From NCBI RefSeq assembly GCF_003984645.1, contig NZ_RWKI01000007.1, positions 124,001 through 188,000 on the forward strand: 64,000 nucleotides of DNA, written 5' to 3'. The translations under genes were made by a program, and so were the position numbers. A model generated the notes under the pieces. The model worked only from the letters and a program-made list of their open reading frames with translations, did no database searches and had not been told where the DNA came from. Of this stretch, positions 1 through 7,836 are shown in pieces; the first letter of the stretch is position 1; every line of letters starts with the position of its first letter. This DNA is from Variovorax sp. MHTC-1 (GTDB lineage Bacteria; Pseudomonadota; Gammaproteobacteria; Burkholderiales; Burkholderiaceae_C).

Positions 1-350
1 ACGGCGTGCTCATCGCCACGCCCGAATACAACTTCTCGATCCCGGGCGTGTTCAAGAACGTGCTCGACTGGGTGAGCCGCGGCGAGGACCAGCCCTTCGC
101 GAACAAGCCGGTGGCCATTCTTTCCGCCTCGCCCGGCCCGGTCGGTGGCGCGCGCGTTCAGTACGACCTGCGCCGCGTGATGCTGTTCATGAATGCCATG
201 GTGCTGGCGAAGCCCGAGGTGTTCATCGGCGGCGCGGGCGCCAAGTTCGACGCCGCCGGCCAGTGCACCGACGAGACCACCCGCAAGTTCGTCGGCGACC
301 AGATGCGCGCCTTCGACAAGTGGGTCAGTGCAGTAAAGCGCATGAGCTAA
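1..350 (+). CDS. NADPH-dependent FMN reductase family protein (5' end cut off)
   Basis: The visible 115 residues form the C-terminal part of a flavodoxin-fold NAD(P)H:FMN/quinone reductase of the ChrR/YieF type. The motif TPEYNFSIPGVFKNVLDWVS is the family's flavin and dimer-contact loop (P-E-Y-N-x-S-x-P-G-x-x-K-N-x-x-D). The reading frame is open from base 3, so the N-terminal half, including the phosphate-binding loop, lies outside the window. A GTG at base 6 is only an internal codon. Such enzymes are soluble and reduce FMN, quinones or chromate; the substrate cannot be told from this fragment. The 3' end overlaps the convergent small gene by 26 bases. Confidence 0.85.
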   Translation, partial: GVLIATPEYNFSIPGVFKNVLDWVSRGEDQPFANKPVAILSASPGPVGGARVQYDLRRVMLFMNAMVLAKPEVFIGGAGAKFDAAGQCTDETTRKFVGDQMRAFDKWVSAVKRMS

Positions 351-594
351 TGTCGGTCGCGTCCAGCACGATGGGTGCGGAGGGCGCGGCCCGGTAGCGC
401 TCAACGGCCTTGGCCTCGATGCAGTCGAAGTAGTTCTCGCAGGTTTCGGTCAGGTCGCCGTCGTGGGTTGGGGACAGGCCGCGCAATGCGGCTTCGGAGA
501 TATGGGCAATGATGCGGGGGCCGTCGAGGCCGTCGGGATAGATGGCGAACCGGACGGTTTTCGTCTCGGTGCAATGGATGGCTTCGCAGTACAT
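325..594 (-). CDS. small hypothetical protein (possibly DUF1488-like)
   Basis: An 89-residue protein if it starts at the ATG ending at 594, chosen because a weak AGAG ribosome site sits 6 bases upstream. In-frame ATGs at 627 and 636 lack any such site. The body reads as one small domain: a strand rich in F/I (VRFAIYPDGLDGPRIIAHIS), a helix with cysteines (CENYFDCIEAKAVERY) and a final strand before LDATDI. This pattern faintly recalls DUF1488 proteins, but I cannot confirm the family. There is no signal peptide or membrane segment. It is convergent with the FMN reductase gene and divergent from the DUF1810 gene. Confidence 0.5.
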   Translation of the reverse strand: MYCEAIHCTETKTVRFAIYPDGLDGPRIIAHISEAALRGLSPTHDGDLTETCENYFDCIEAKAVERYRAAPSAPIVLDATDISSCALLH

Positions 595-715
595 GAAAGT
601 CTCTGGGCTCTCTTTTTTCGTGTGCATGGATTTCATGTCGTTGCAAACGAAATGCCTCACGGCATACTTCGCGACCGGGAGAAAGAATGCGCCTACAGAG
701 AAGTCCCTCTTGCCG

Positions 716-1153
716 ATGAACGACCCCTTCGATCTGCAACGCTTCGTCGACGCCCAGGACGCCGTGATCGACCGCGTCCGCGATGAGCTGCGCAACGGCC
801 GGAAACGCAGCCACTGGATGTGGTTCGTCTTTCCGCAGCTCGCTGGCCTCGGCCGCAGCGAGATGGCTCGGCACTACGCGATCGCATCGCTGGACGAAGC
901 GCGCGCCTACCTCGCGCATCCGCTGCTCGGGCCGCGCCTGCGCGAATGCGGCGCGCTGGTGCTGGCCGTTCAGGGGCGCATGATCGGCGAAATCTTCGGC
1001 GCGCCGGACGATCTCAAGTTCTGGTCGTCGATGACGCTGTTTCTCCAGGCCGACCCGTCGCAGGCGGTGTTCCGCGACTGCCTGCACAAGTATTTCGGTG
1101 GCCGGTCCGATCAGGGAACCTTGTCCCTGATCGAGAGCGGCCATGGCGGCTGA
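716..1153 (+). CDS. DUF1810 family protein
   Basis: A 145-residue soluble protein of the DUF1810 (calpastatin-like) family. The diagnostic run KRSHWMWFVFPQLAGLG is near residues 29-45, followed by ARHYAIASLDEARAYLAHPLLGPRL and the late block PDDLKFWSSMTLF. The ATG at 716 begins the conserved MNDPFDLQRFVDAQ start; the longer frame upstream reads through the divergent gene's leader and is rejected. The biochemical role of the family is unknown. The 3' end overlaps the next gene by 11 bases, suggesting co-transcription. Confidence 0.85.
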   Translation: MNDPFDLQRFVDAQDAVIDRVRDELRNGRKRSHWMWFVFPQLAGLGRSEMARHYAIASLDEARAYLAHPLLGPRLRECGALVLAVQGRMIGEIFGAPDDLKFWSSMTLFLQADPSQAVFRDCLHKYFGGRSDQGTLSLIESGHGG

Positions 1154-2765
1154 TCCTTCGATGCGGCGGGCGCGGGGCGGCTGGGGCAGGGCGGGTGCGT
1201 GGCTGGTTTGGCTCGCGCTCGCGCTTCTCGTCACGGGCTGCGCCGGACTGCCGGCGATCGTCGAGCGTCCGCCGTCCTTCACCCTGGCCGATACGGCGGA
1301 CACGCCGCTCGCGCGCATGGCCACCAAGGGCGCGCCCGACGTGCAGCTGAGCGGCTTCCGGCTGCTGCCGATGCCTGCGTATTCGATGCACGCGCGCCTC
1401 GAGCTCGCGCGCCGGGCGCAGCGCAGCATCGACATCCAATACTACCTGGTGCAGAACGACGAGACCGGCCGCTACCTGCTGCGTACCCTGCGCGATGCGG
1501 CCGAGCGCGGCGTGCGTGTGCGCGTTCTCATCGACGACCTCTACACCGCCGGCGCCGACGAGCTGCTGGCCGGCCTAGGCGCCCATGCGAACGTGGAGGT
1601 GCGCCTGTTCAACCCCTTCCCGGCGGGCCGCGACCGTCTCGCCACGCGGCTCGCGGCCTCGCTGTTCGACATCGACCGCATTCATCGCCGGATGCACAAC
1701 AAGCTCTTCGTCGCCGACAACGCGATGGCGGTTGTCGGCGGGCGCAACATCGCCAACGAATACTTCCTGCGCGACGCCGGGTCGAACTTCATCGACATCG
1801 ACACGCTGGTGACGGGCGCGGTGGTGCCGAGGCTCTCCTCGCTGTTCGACGTCTACTGGAACAGCCCTTACGTGTATCCCGTCCAGTCGCTGGCCGCCGT
1901 CGGCGGCTCGCTGCGGCAACTGCGCGAGCGCTTCGAAGAGCTGACCTGGGATGCGGCCATCTGGATGCCCTCGGCGCCGATCGAGCGCGACCTGCTGGGC
2001 TACCGCGCGCTGGGGGAAGACCTCGACGAAGGCGAGCTCTCGCTGATCTGGGCGCGGGCCGAAGCCTACGCGGACGCGCCGCACAAGGCGCTGGGCCCGA
2101 AAGAGGACCGGCCGCGCGTGACGGCCGATGCGCCCGAGGGCGTGCTCTACAACGTGCGCCGGATGGTCCGTTCGGCCGAGCGCGAAGCGCTGATTACCAC
2201 GCCCTACCTGATCCCGGGCCGCGGCGGCATGGAGTCGGTGCGCCGGCTGCGCGAGCGCGGCGTGCGCTTCACGCTCGTGACCAACTCGCTCGCGGCCACC
2301 GACGAATCGCTGGTGCACCTGGGCTACCGCCGCTACCGGCCCGAACTGGTGAAGCTCGGCGTGGAGCTCTTCGAACTGAGCCCGAAGCGCGTCGAGAAGA
2401 CCAAGCGCTTCGGCGTCTTCGGCTCGGCCGCCGGGCGCCTGCACGGCAAGTCGGCGGTGGTCGACGGCAAGGCGGTGTTCCTCGGCTCGCTCAATTTCGA
2501 CCCGCGCTCCGATCTGCACAACACCGAGCTGGGACTTTTCATCTACAGCCCGCAGGTCGCTGCGCAGCTGACCAGCCTGATCGGCTTCATCACCATGGAT
2601 GCGGCCTACCGCGTTCGCATGGATCCGAAGGGAAACATCGAATGGGTGAGCCCGGCGGAAGACGGCGGCCCCGACCTCGTGCTGCACGAGGAGCCCGAAA
2701 CCGACTTCGGCTCGCGCCTGAAACTGGAGTTCTTCGCGCCGCTGGTGCCGGAGAGCCTGCTCTAG
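1143..2765 (+). CDS. phospholipase D family lipoprotein (cardiolipin synthase ClsC-like)
   Basis: A 540-residue protein with a hydrophobic leader (residues about 18-33) ending in the lipobox LVTGC, so it is probably lipid-anchored and exported. It carries the two HKD motifs of phospholipase D enzymes: HNKLFVAD beginning at residue 185 and HGKSAVVDGKAVFLGSLNFD beginning at residue 434. The architecture and length resemble E. coli ClsC (YmdC), which makes cardiolipin from phosphatidylglycerol and phosphatidylethanolamine. ClsC needs the partner YmdB, and none is seen here. An alternative start is the ATG at 1161, which has no effect on the domains. The exact substrate is inferred only from family. 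Confidence 0.85.
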   Translation: MAADPSMRRARGGWGRAGAWLVWLALALLVTGCAGLPAIVERPPSFTLADTADTPLARMATKGAPDVQLSGFRLLPMPAYSMHARLELARRAQRSIDIQYYLVQNDETGRYLLRTLRDAAERGVRVRVLIDDLYTAGADELLAGLGAHANVEVRLFNPFPAGRDRLATRLAASLFDIDRIHRRMHNKLFVADNAMAVVGGRNIANEYFLRDAGSNFIDIDTLVTGAVVPRLSSLFDVYWNSPYVYPVQSLAAVGGSLRQLRERFEELTWDAAIWMPSAPIERDLLGYRALGEDLDEGELSLIWARAEAYADAPHKALGPKEDRPRVTADAPEGVLYNVRRMVRSAEREALITTPYLIPGRGGMESVRRLRERGVRFTLVTNSLAATDESLVHLGYRRYRPELVKLGVELFELSPKRVEKTKRFGVFGSAAGRLHGKSAVVDGKAVFLGSLNFDPRSDLHNTELGLFIYSPQVAAQLTSLIGFITMDAAYRVRMDPKGNIEWVSPAEDGGPDLVLHEEPETDFGSRLKLEFFAPLVPESLL

Positions 2766-3277
2766 GGCATCGCGCGGCCGCTGAGGTAGGGCTCGGGATC
2801 GACCGCCACGCCCTGCTTGCGGATCTCGAAATGCAGCTTCACGCGGTCGGCGCCGCTCATGCCCATCTCGGCGATCTTCTGGCCCTGGCGCACCACGTCC
2901 CTCTCTTTCACCAGGATGTGCTGCGCATGCGCGTAGGCGGTGAGGTAGGTCTCGTTGTGCTTCACGATCACCATGTTGCCGTAGCCGCGCAGTTCGCCGC
3001 CGACATAGACGACGCGGCCGTCGGCCGAGGCGAGCACTGCATCGCCCAGGCTGCCCGCGATGTCCAGCCCCTTGTTGCGCTTGCCGTCGAAGCGCGAGAG
3101 CGTCGGGCCTGCGGCCGGGCGGATGAAGGCGGCCTGGAGCTGCGGCGTCGGATTGCTGGGAACGACGGTGGCCTGGCCGGGACGCTGCGGGGGCAGCGGC
3201 GTGGTCGAACAGGCCGCAAGGCCGGCGGCTGCGAGGGCGGCGAGGCCGGCGCGGAGAGCGAGTGTCTTGGATTGCAT
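2762..3277 (-). CDS. LytM/M23-domain lipoprotein, NlpD-like amidase activator
   Basis: A 171-residue lipoprotein: leader with lipobox LAAC (Cys23), a proline-rich linker, then a LytM (peptidase M23) domain at about residues 55-168. The domain closely follows E. coli NlpD (GLDIAG, ADGRVVY, GYGNMVIVKHN, YAHA, LHFEIRKQG). The first zinc-binding His of active M23 peptidases (H-x-G-x-D) is Asn here (NKGLD, residues about 65-69). This is the hallmark of the degenerate LytM factors that activate AmiC-type amidases instead of cutting peptidoglycan. It lacks the LysM domain of true NlpD. An AAGAAG ribosome site precedes the ATG at 3277. Its 3' end overlaps the PLD gene by 4 bases, convergently. Confidence 0.85.
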   Translation of the reverse strand: MQSKTLALRAGLAALAAAGLAACSTTPLPPQRPGQATVVPSNPTPQLQAAFIRPAAGPTLSRFDGKRNKGLDIAGSLGDAVLASADGRVVYVGGELRGYGNMVIVKHNETYLTAYAHAQHILVKERDVVRQGQKIAEMGMSGADRVKLHFEIRKQGVAVDPEPYLSGRAMP

Positions 3278-3339
3278 TGCGCTTCTTGGAACTGATTCGG
3301 CGCCGAGGGTTCCGCCAGAGGCCGGGCCGAGGCGCGTTT

Positions 3340-5133
3340 TTAGCATGGCGAGCGGGGCGAGGGTGCGGCCGCGGCCTGGAGCGAAGGCTGGCGGGCCAGC
3401 ACCGCGGCGCGCGCGCCGGCATCGAGGATGCGGCCGGCTTCCATCAGCACGACGGTATCGAAGCGCTCGAGCAGGCTCAGCCGATGGACCGATGCGATCA
3501 CGCAAGCACCAGGAAAAGCCGCCGCGATGCGCTCCAGCACGCGGCCTTCGGTGGCGGCATCCAGCGCGCTGGTCGGCTCGTCGAGCAGCAGCAGCGAGCT
3601 GCCTTTCGCGGCCAGCACGCCGCGCGCAAGGCACAGGCGTTGCCGTTGCCCGCCCGAGAGATTGAAGCCGCGCTCGGACAGCGACGTGTCCAGATCGCCG
3701 CGCGTGGCCGCGAGCACTTCGTCGAAGGTGCTGGCGTGCAGCGCGGCGCGGATCGCGTCGTCGTCGAGCGGCTGGCCGAAGCCCAGGTTCTCGCGCACGC
3801 TGGCTTCGAACACCTCGGTCTCCTGTGGGATCAGGGTCGCGATGCGGCGCAGCCGCGGCCATGGCGTGGGCTCGCCGTCGATCGCCAGCGTGCCGCCCTG
3901 CGGCGCGTACAGCCCGGCCAGCACGCGCAGCAGCGTGCTCTTGCCGCCGCCGCTCGGGCCCACGAGCGCGATGCGCTGGCCGCGCTGCAGCGTGAGCGCG
4001 ACTTCGTGCAGCCCGCTCGGCACATGCTCCGTGACCGCTTCGTTACCGCGCGGCCGGTAGTTCCAAACCAGGTTCTCGACCTGCAGCGTGCGCCAGGCCG
4101 CATCGCGATCGATGCGCTCCTGCGCCAGGTCGTCCGCGCGCGACGGCGCCTGCCAGATCGGCGCCGCGCTGCCGTAGTCGGTGTGCATGCGCGCGAAGAA
4201 GCTGAAGTTGGCCGCCATCGAACTCACGACGCCCGCGGCCTGCTGCGCGTACTGGTAGATCATGAACACCGCGCCCAGCATCACGGCCTGGCCCGGCGTG
4301 CGCGACTGCCAGACGTAGACCACGACCAGGCCCCAGGTCAGCGCCAGCCCCATCACGTCGACAGAGCACCACTTGCCCTCGTTGAGCACCACCGTGCGCT
4401 TGAGCGGGGCCGAGATCGCCGCCATGCGCTGACGCAGCAACAGGCGCGAGGCGGCCGAGAGCCGCAGGCCGATCACGGTCGAGGCATTGGCCAGGAAGTC
4501 GAGCAGCGCGGCGACATAGCGGCGGTCGGCGTCGTTCTCGACTCGGGCCAGCCGCATCAGCGCGCGATCGAAGCGCACGATCACGATCGCGATCACCACG
4601 TAGCCGGCGATCGCCATCGCGCCGCTGGTGCGCGACAGCAGCGTGAGCGCGATCAAGGGCCCGATGAAGTTGACGATGTTCGTGAGGTAGATGAACTGGT
4701 TCTGCGCGAAGTCCGACAAGGCGCGGCTCGCCTGGTGCACGCGATGCTGCAGCTCGCCCGAATGGTGGCCGTCGTGCCAGGCGAGCGGCGCGGCGGCGAT
4801 GCGCGCGTAGAGCGTATCGGCCAGCGCCTCGCGCACCCGCAGGCCGACGTTGCGCTCGAGGATGCGTCCCGGTCCATGGACCACCCACGACAGCAGGTAG
4901 ATCGCCGCCAGCGCCGCGATCCAGCGGCCGGAGCGCGCGATGTCGCCGGTCTGCAGCGCATTGATGGCCTGCGCCGCGAGCCACGGCATCGTGAGCCGCA
5001 GCAGCTGGGAGCCGGCGAGCAGCGCGGTCGCGCCGAGCAGTTGCCCGCGCTTGCCCTCGGCGTGGCGCCACAGCGCGCCGTAGAGCTCGCCCATGGCGCC
5101 CATCGCATGGCCGGGCGCAGCGGCAGCGCTCAT
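3340..5133 (-). CDS. ABC transporter, fused permease and ATPase
   Basis: A 597-residue half-transporter of the exporter type. An ABC membrane domain with about six hydrophobic segments fills the first 320 residues, and the ATPase domain follows. The ATPase shows Walker A GPSGGGKST (near residue 392), signature LSGGQRQR, Walker B LLLLDEPTSALD and an H-loop in ASVHRLS. It should work as a homodimer in the inner membrane exporting a lipid, drug or peptide; the substrate is not evident. The start at 5133 follows a GGAG at good spacing; upstream in-frame sequence overlaps creA and was rejected. Transcription is in the same direction as the NlpD-like gene, 62 bases away. Confidence 0.9.
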   Translation of the reverse strand: MSAAAAPGHAMGAMGELYGALWRHAEGKRGQLLGATALLAGSQLLRLTMPWLAAQAINALQTGDIARSGRWIAALAAIYLLSWVVHGPGRILERNVGLRVREALADTLYARIAAAPLAWHDGHHSGELQHRVHQASRALSDFAQNQFIYLTNIVNFIGPLIALTLLSRTSGAMAIAGYVVIAIVIVRFDRALMRLARVENDADRRYVAALLDFLANASTVIGLRLSAASRLLLRQRMAAISAPLKRTVVLNEGKWCSVDVMGLALTWGLVVVYVWQSRTPGQAVMLGAVFMIYQYAQQAAGVVSSMAANFSFFARMHTDYGSAAPIWQAPSRADDLAQERIDRDAAWRTLQVENLVWNYRPRGNEAVTEHVPSGLHEVALTLQRGQRIALVGPSGGGKSTLLRVLAGLYAPQGGTLAIDGEPTPWPRLRRIATLIPQETEVFEASVRENLGFGQPLDDDAIRAALHASTFDEVLAATRGDLDTSLSERGFNLSGGQRQRLCLARGVLAAKGSSLLLLDEPTSALDAATEGRVLERIAAAFPGACVIASVHRLSLLERFDTVVLMEAGRILDAGARAAVLARQPSLQAAAAPSPRSPC

Positions 5134-5207
5134 TGAGTGAGCTCCGCGCTGCGCGCTGCGGTATTCGCCTTGGGAACGGCCCGGCGGCTCATGCGAGGCG
5201 GCGGCTC

Positions 5208-5678
5208 TTACTTGAGCGGGATCGGCGTGCCCCGGTCGATCGCAACCGCGGTCACGCTGTTCTTCGGCGAACCGTCGATCAGCAGGTCGGAATAGGTGAG
5301 ATAGACCAGCGTGTTGCGCGCCGGATCGACCATGCGCACCACGCGCAGCCGCTTGAACAGGATCGACAGCCGTTCGCTGTACACCTCTTCGCGCTTGGCC
5401 AGCGGCTGCGTCACGCGCACCGGACCGACCTGGCGGCAGGCGATGGAAGCCTCGGCCTTGTCCTCGGCCAGTCCGAAGGCGCCCGAGATCCCGCCGGTCT
5501 TGGCGCGCGAGACATAGCAGGTCACGCCGCTGACCTTGGGGTCGTCGTAGGCCTCGACGACGATCTTGTGGTCCGGCCCGATCAGCTTGAAGGCGGTGTC
5601 GACTTCGCCGACCGGTTCGGCCTGCGCGCTCGCGGCCAGCGCGGCACAGCACGACAGGGCGAGAGAATATTTCTTCAT
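5208..5678 (-). CDS. creA: CreA family protein
   Basis: A 156-residue protein with a signal peptide (about residues 1-20, ending ASAQA) followed by the CreA domain: [37 protein letters not shown] and the late block [21 protein letters not shown]. CreA proteins are small periplasmic proteins of unknown biochemical function, named for the E. coli creABCD locus, although no creBC two-component genes are present here. The start codon overlaps the stop of the upstream Nudix gene (ATGA), indicating translational coupling. Confidence 0.92.
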   Translation of the reverse strand: MKKYSLALSCCAALAASAQAEPVGEVDTAFKLIGPDHKIVVEAYDDPKVSGVTCYVSRAKTGGISGAFGLAEDKAEASIACRQVGPVRVTQPLAKREEVYSERLSILFKRLRVVRMVDPARNTLVYLTYSDLLIDGSPKNSVTAVAIDRGTPIPLK

Positions 5679-6226
5679 ACGATGTCGAGCGTGTGGACGC
5701 GGTCGAAACTGCCGCGCCGGCGGTCTTCGAAGTAGTGTTCCAGCGCCGCGCGAACGGTGCGGAAGGCGATCTCCTCCCAGGGGATTTGTTCCTCGGTGAA
5801 GAGCCTGGCCTCGAGAGTTTCGTGGCCCGGATCGAAGCGGTCGCTCAGGAGCCGCGCGCGATAGAAAAGATGCACCTGCCCCACGCGCACCACGCTCATC
5901 ACCGCGAACAGGCCCTCCATTTCGTACTCGGCGCCGGCTTCCTCGTCGGTCTCGCGCGCCGCGCCCTGCTCGGTGGTTTCTCCGAGTTCCATGAAGCCGG
6001 CCGGCAGCGTCCACTTGCCCCAGCGCGGCTCGATGTTGCGCTTGCACAGCAGCACGCGTTCGCCCAGCACGGGGATGGTGCCGACCACGTTCAGCGGGTT
6101 CTCGTAGTGGACCGTATGGCAGGCCGGACAGATGGCGCGCTCCTTGGTGTCGCCGTCGTCGGGCAGGCGGTAGACCACCGCGGTCCCGCAGTTCTTGCAG
6201 TGCTTGATGGGGACGCGCAGGAGCAT
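5675..6226 (-). CDS. zinc-ribbon Nudix hydrolase
   Basis: A 183-residue protein with an N-terminal zinc ribbon (CKNC near residue 10 and CPAC near residue 33) and a Nudix domain. The Nudix box is complete: [20 protein letters not shown] followed by AGA, matching G-x5-E-x7-R-E-x2-E-E-x-G. These enzymes hydrolyse nucleoside-diphosphate-linked substrates such as ADP-ribose or NADH; the ribbon recalls NudC, but the NudC SQPWPFPxS signature is not seen. The ATG at 6226 begins the conserved part. The frame runs further upstream only through an intergenic repeat and was not used. It is coupled to creA by a 4-base overlap. Confidence 0.88.
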   Translation of the reverse strand: MLLRVPIKHCKNCGTAVVYRLPDDGDTKERAICPACHTVHYENPLNVVGTIPVLGERVLLCKRNIEPRWGKWTLPAGFMELGETTEQGAARETDEEAGAEYEMEGLFAVMSVVRVGQVHLFYRARLLSDRFDPGHETLEARLFTEEQIPWEEIAFRTVRAALEHYFEDRRRGSFDRVHTLDIV

Positions 6227-6240
6227 GGGCGGATCAGCCT

Positions 6241-6319
6241 GCGCGCCGGGCCGCCCCAAGGGCGGGCTGCGCCCCCTCGGGGGGCAGCGAATACACGAAG
6301 TGATGAGCGTGGGGGCCCA
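6241..6319 (-). repeat. intergenic C5/G5-hairpin repeat, copy 1
   Basis: First of two tandem 79-base units with an 87-base period. Read on the minus strand it contains the boxes CACTTCGTGT, CCCCCCGAGGGGG (a hairpin) and GGGGCGGCCCGGC. The second unit, at 6328-6406, is nearly identical. Related copies occur at 7857-7920 and 60289-60366. It lies just upstream of the Nudix gene and downstream of the FAH hydrolase gene, so transcription from the latter passes through it. Confidence 0.85.
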
Positions 6320-6327
6320 TTGAACCC

Positions 6328-6406
6328 GCGCGCCGGGCCGCCCCAAGGGCGGGCTGCGCCCCCTCGGGGGGCAGCGAGTACACGAAGCGACGAGCGTGGG
6401 GGCTCA
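6328..6406 (-). repeat. intergenic C5/G5-hairpin repeat, copy 2
   Basis: Second tandem unit of the same repeat, differing from copy 1 at a few positions (for example gaatacacgaagtgatgagc versus gagtacacgaagcgacgagc). It begins 87 bases after copy 1 begins and ends 3 bases short of the FAH hydrolase stop codon. The near identity of the two suggests a recent local duplication or strong conservation. Confidence 0.85.
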
Positions 6407-6409
6407 CGA

Positions 6410-7111
6410 TCAGACTACCTTGACGGTCAGGGTCGGCAAGCCCGTGATCTCGCCGACCATCGTGTCGCCGGCCACCACCGCGGCCACGCCTTCGGGCGTG
6501 CCGGTGAAGATCAGGTCGCCGGGCGCGAGCTCCCAGGCGGCCGACAGGTGCTCGATGGTCTCGCCGATGCTCCAGATCAGCTTGCTCACGTTGCTGCGCT
6601 GGCGGTCCTTGCCTCCGACTTGTACCGAGATCTCGGCCTTCTCGACATCGCCGGCCTGCGCCACCGGGACGATCGGGCCGATGGGTGCGCTCTGCTCGAA
6701 GCTCTTGCCGATGTCCCAGGGGCGGCCCTGCTTCTTCATCTCGCCCTGCAGGTCGCGGCGCGTCATGTCCAGGCCGACCGCATAGCCGAAGATGTGCTTG
6801 TGGGCATCGGCGGCCAGGATGTTCTTGCCGCCAGTGCCGATGGCCGCCACGAGCTCGATCTCGTGATGCAGGTTCTTGGTGAGGGAGGGGTAGGCCATGG
6901 TGCCGGTCTCGCCGGCAGGGACCACCACCACGGCATCGGCCGGCTTCATGAAGAAGAAGGGCGGCTCGCGGCCGGTGAAGCCCATTTCCTTCGCATGCTC
7001 TTCGTAGTTGCGGCCCACGCAGTAGATGCGGTGCACGGGGAAGCGGGCGGCCTGGCCGACCACGGGAATCGAGGCCAGCGGCGGCGGCGTGAAAACGTAC
7101 TCGGAAGCCAT
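6410..7111 (-). CDS. fumarylacetoacetate hydrolase family protein (likely fumarylpyruvate hydrolase)
   Basis: A 233-residue FAH-fold hydrolase. It shows the metal-binding block LHHEIELVAAIG, the later Asp in GYAVGLDMTRRDLQ and the C-terminal LAPGDLIFTGTPEGVAAV. The family cleaves C-C bonds of acylpyruvates. The length and the divergently transcribed maleylpyruvate/maleylacetoacetate isomerase gene together point to fumarylpyruvate (gentisate route) or fumarylacetoacetate hydrolysis, giving fumarate plus pyruvate or acetoacetate. The ATG at 7111 starts the typical MASEYVFTPPP leader. No ring-cleavage dioxygenase gene is in the window, so the upstream step is inferred. Confidence 0.85.
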   Translation of the reverse strand: MASEYVFTPPPLASIPVVGQAARFPVHRIYCVGRNYEEHAKEMGFTGREPPFFFMKPADAVVVVPAGETGTMAYPSLTKNLHHEIELVAAIGTGGKNILAADAHKHIFGYAVGLDMTRRDLQGEMKKQGRPWDIGKSFEQSAPIGPIVPVAQAGDVEKAEISVQVGGKDRQRSNVSKLIWSIGETIEHLSAAWELAPGDLIFTGTPEGVAAVVAGDTMVGEITGLPTLTVKVV

Positions 7112-7192
7112 CGGAAGATCGTCCTTTTCAGCGAAAACGGCAGTGTGCCAGAGGGCTGGGCGTGCTGTCCGGCCGGGGCTATGCTTCACACC

Positions 7193-7834
7193 ATGATGAA
7201 GCTCCACAACTACTTCCGCTCCTCGGCTTCGTTCCGGGTGCGCATCGCGCTCAACCTCAAGGGCCTGGACTACGACTACATCCCGGTGCACATCGCGCGC
7301 GGCGAGCACAAGACCGGCTCGTTCTCCGCCATCTCGCCCGACATGCTGGTGCCGCTGCTCGAGGACGACGGCGAGCGCTTCACGCAGTCGATGGCGATCA
7401 TCGAATACCTGGACGAAGTGCATCCCGAGCCGGCGCTGCTGCCGCACGATCCGGTGGGCCGCGCGCGTGTGCGGGCGCTGGCGCAGTCGATCGCCTGCGA
7501 GATCCATCCGCTCAACAACCTGCGCGTGCTCAAGTACCTGGTGCGCGAACTCAAGCTCGACGAGGCGGCCAAGAACGCGTGGTATCGCCACTGGGTGCGC
7601 GAAGGCATGCTGGCCTTCGAACGCCAGCTTGCCCAGCATCCCGCCAGCCTCTATTGCTGGGGCGACGCGCCCACCCTGGCCGACTGCTGCCTGGTGCCGC
7701 AGGTCTTCAACGGCCAGCGCTTCGACTGCGATTTCAGCGGCCTGCCGCGCACCATGGCGGCCTTCGAGGCCTGCATGCAGCTCGATGCCTTCCAGCGCGC
7801 GCAGCCCTCGCGCTGTCCCGACGCCGAAGCGTAG
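7193..7834 (+). CDS. maiA: maleylacetoacetate / maleylpyruvate isomerase
   Basis: A 213-residue zeta-class glutathione transferase. The N-terminal motif NYFRSSASFRVRIALNLKGL carries the Ser cluster that binds glutathione in this class, and QSMAIIEYLDEVHP follows. The C-terminal all-helical domain includes the zeta hallmark CEIHPLNNLRVLKYL. The enzyme isomerises the cis double bond of maleylacetoacetate (tyrosine route) or maleylpyruvate (gentisate route) using glutathione. The start is one of two adjacent ATGs (7193, 7196). It is divergent from the FAH hydrolase, an arrangement that supplies consecutive pathway steps. Confidence 0.9.
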   Translation: MMKLHNYFRSSASFRVRIALNLKGLDYDYIPVHIARGEHKTGSFSAISPDMLVPLLEDDGERFTQSMAIIEYLDEVHPEPALLPHDPVGRARVRALAQSIACEIHPLNNLRVLKYLVRELKLDEAAKNAWYRHWVREGMLAFERQLAQHPASLYCWGDAPTLADCCLVPQVFNGQRFDCDFSGLPRTMAAFEACMQLDAFQRAQPSRCPDAEA

Positions 7835-7836
7835 GA

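Noticed and set aside
6227..6346. N-terminal extension of the Nudix protein up to 6346.
   Set aside because: The extra residues are encoded by a non-coding repeat; the zinc ribbon begins just after the ATG at 6226.
6241..6406. Tandem repeat considered as part of an insertion sequence or CRISPR array.
   Set aside because: Only two units in tandem, no spacer-repeat pattern, no transposase or cas gene and no target duplication seen.
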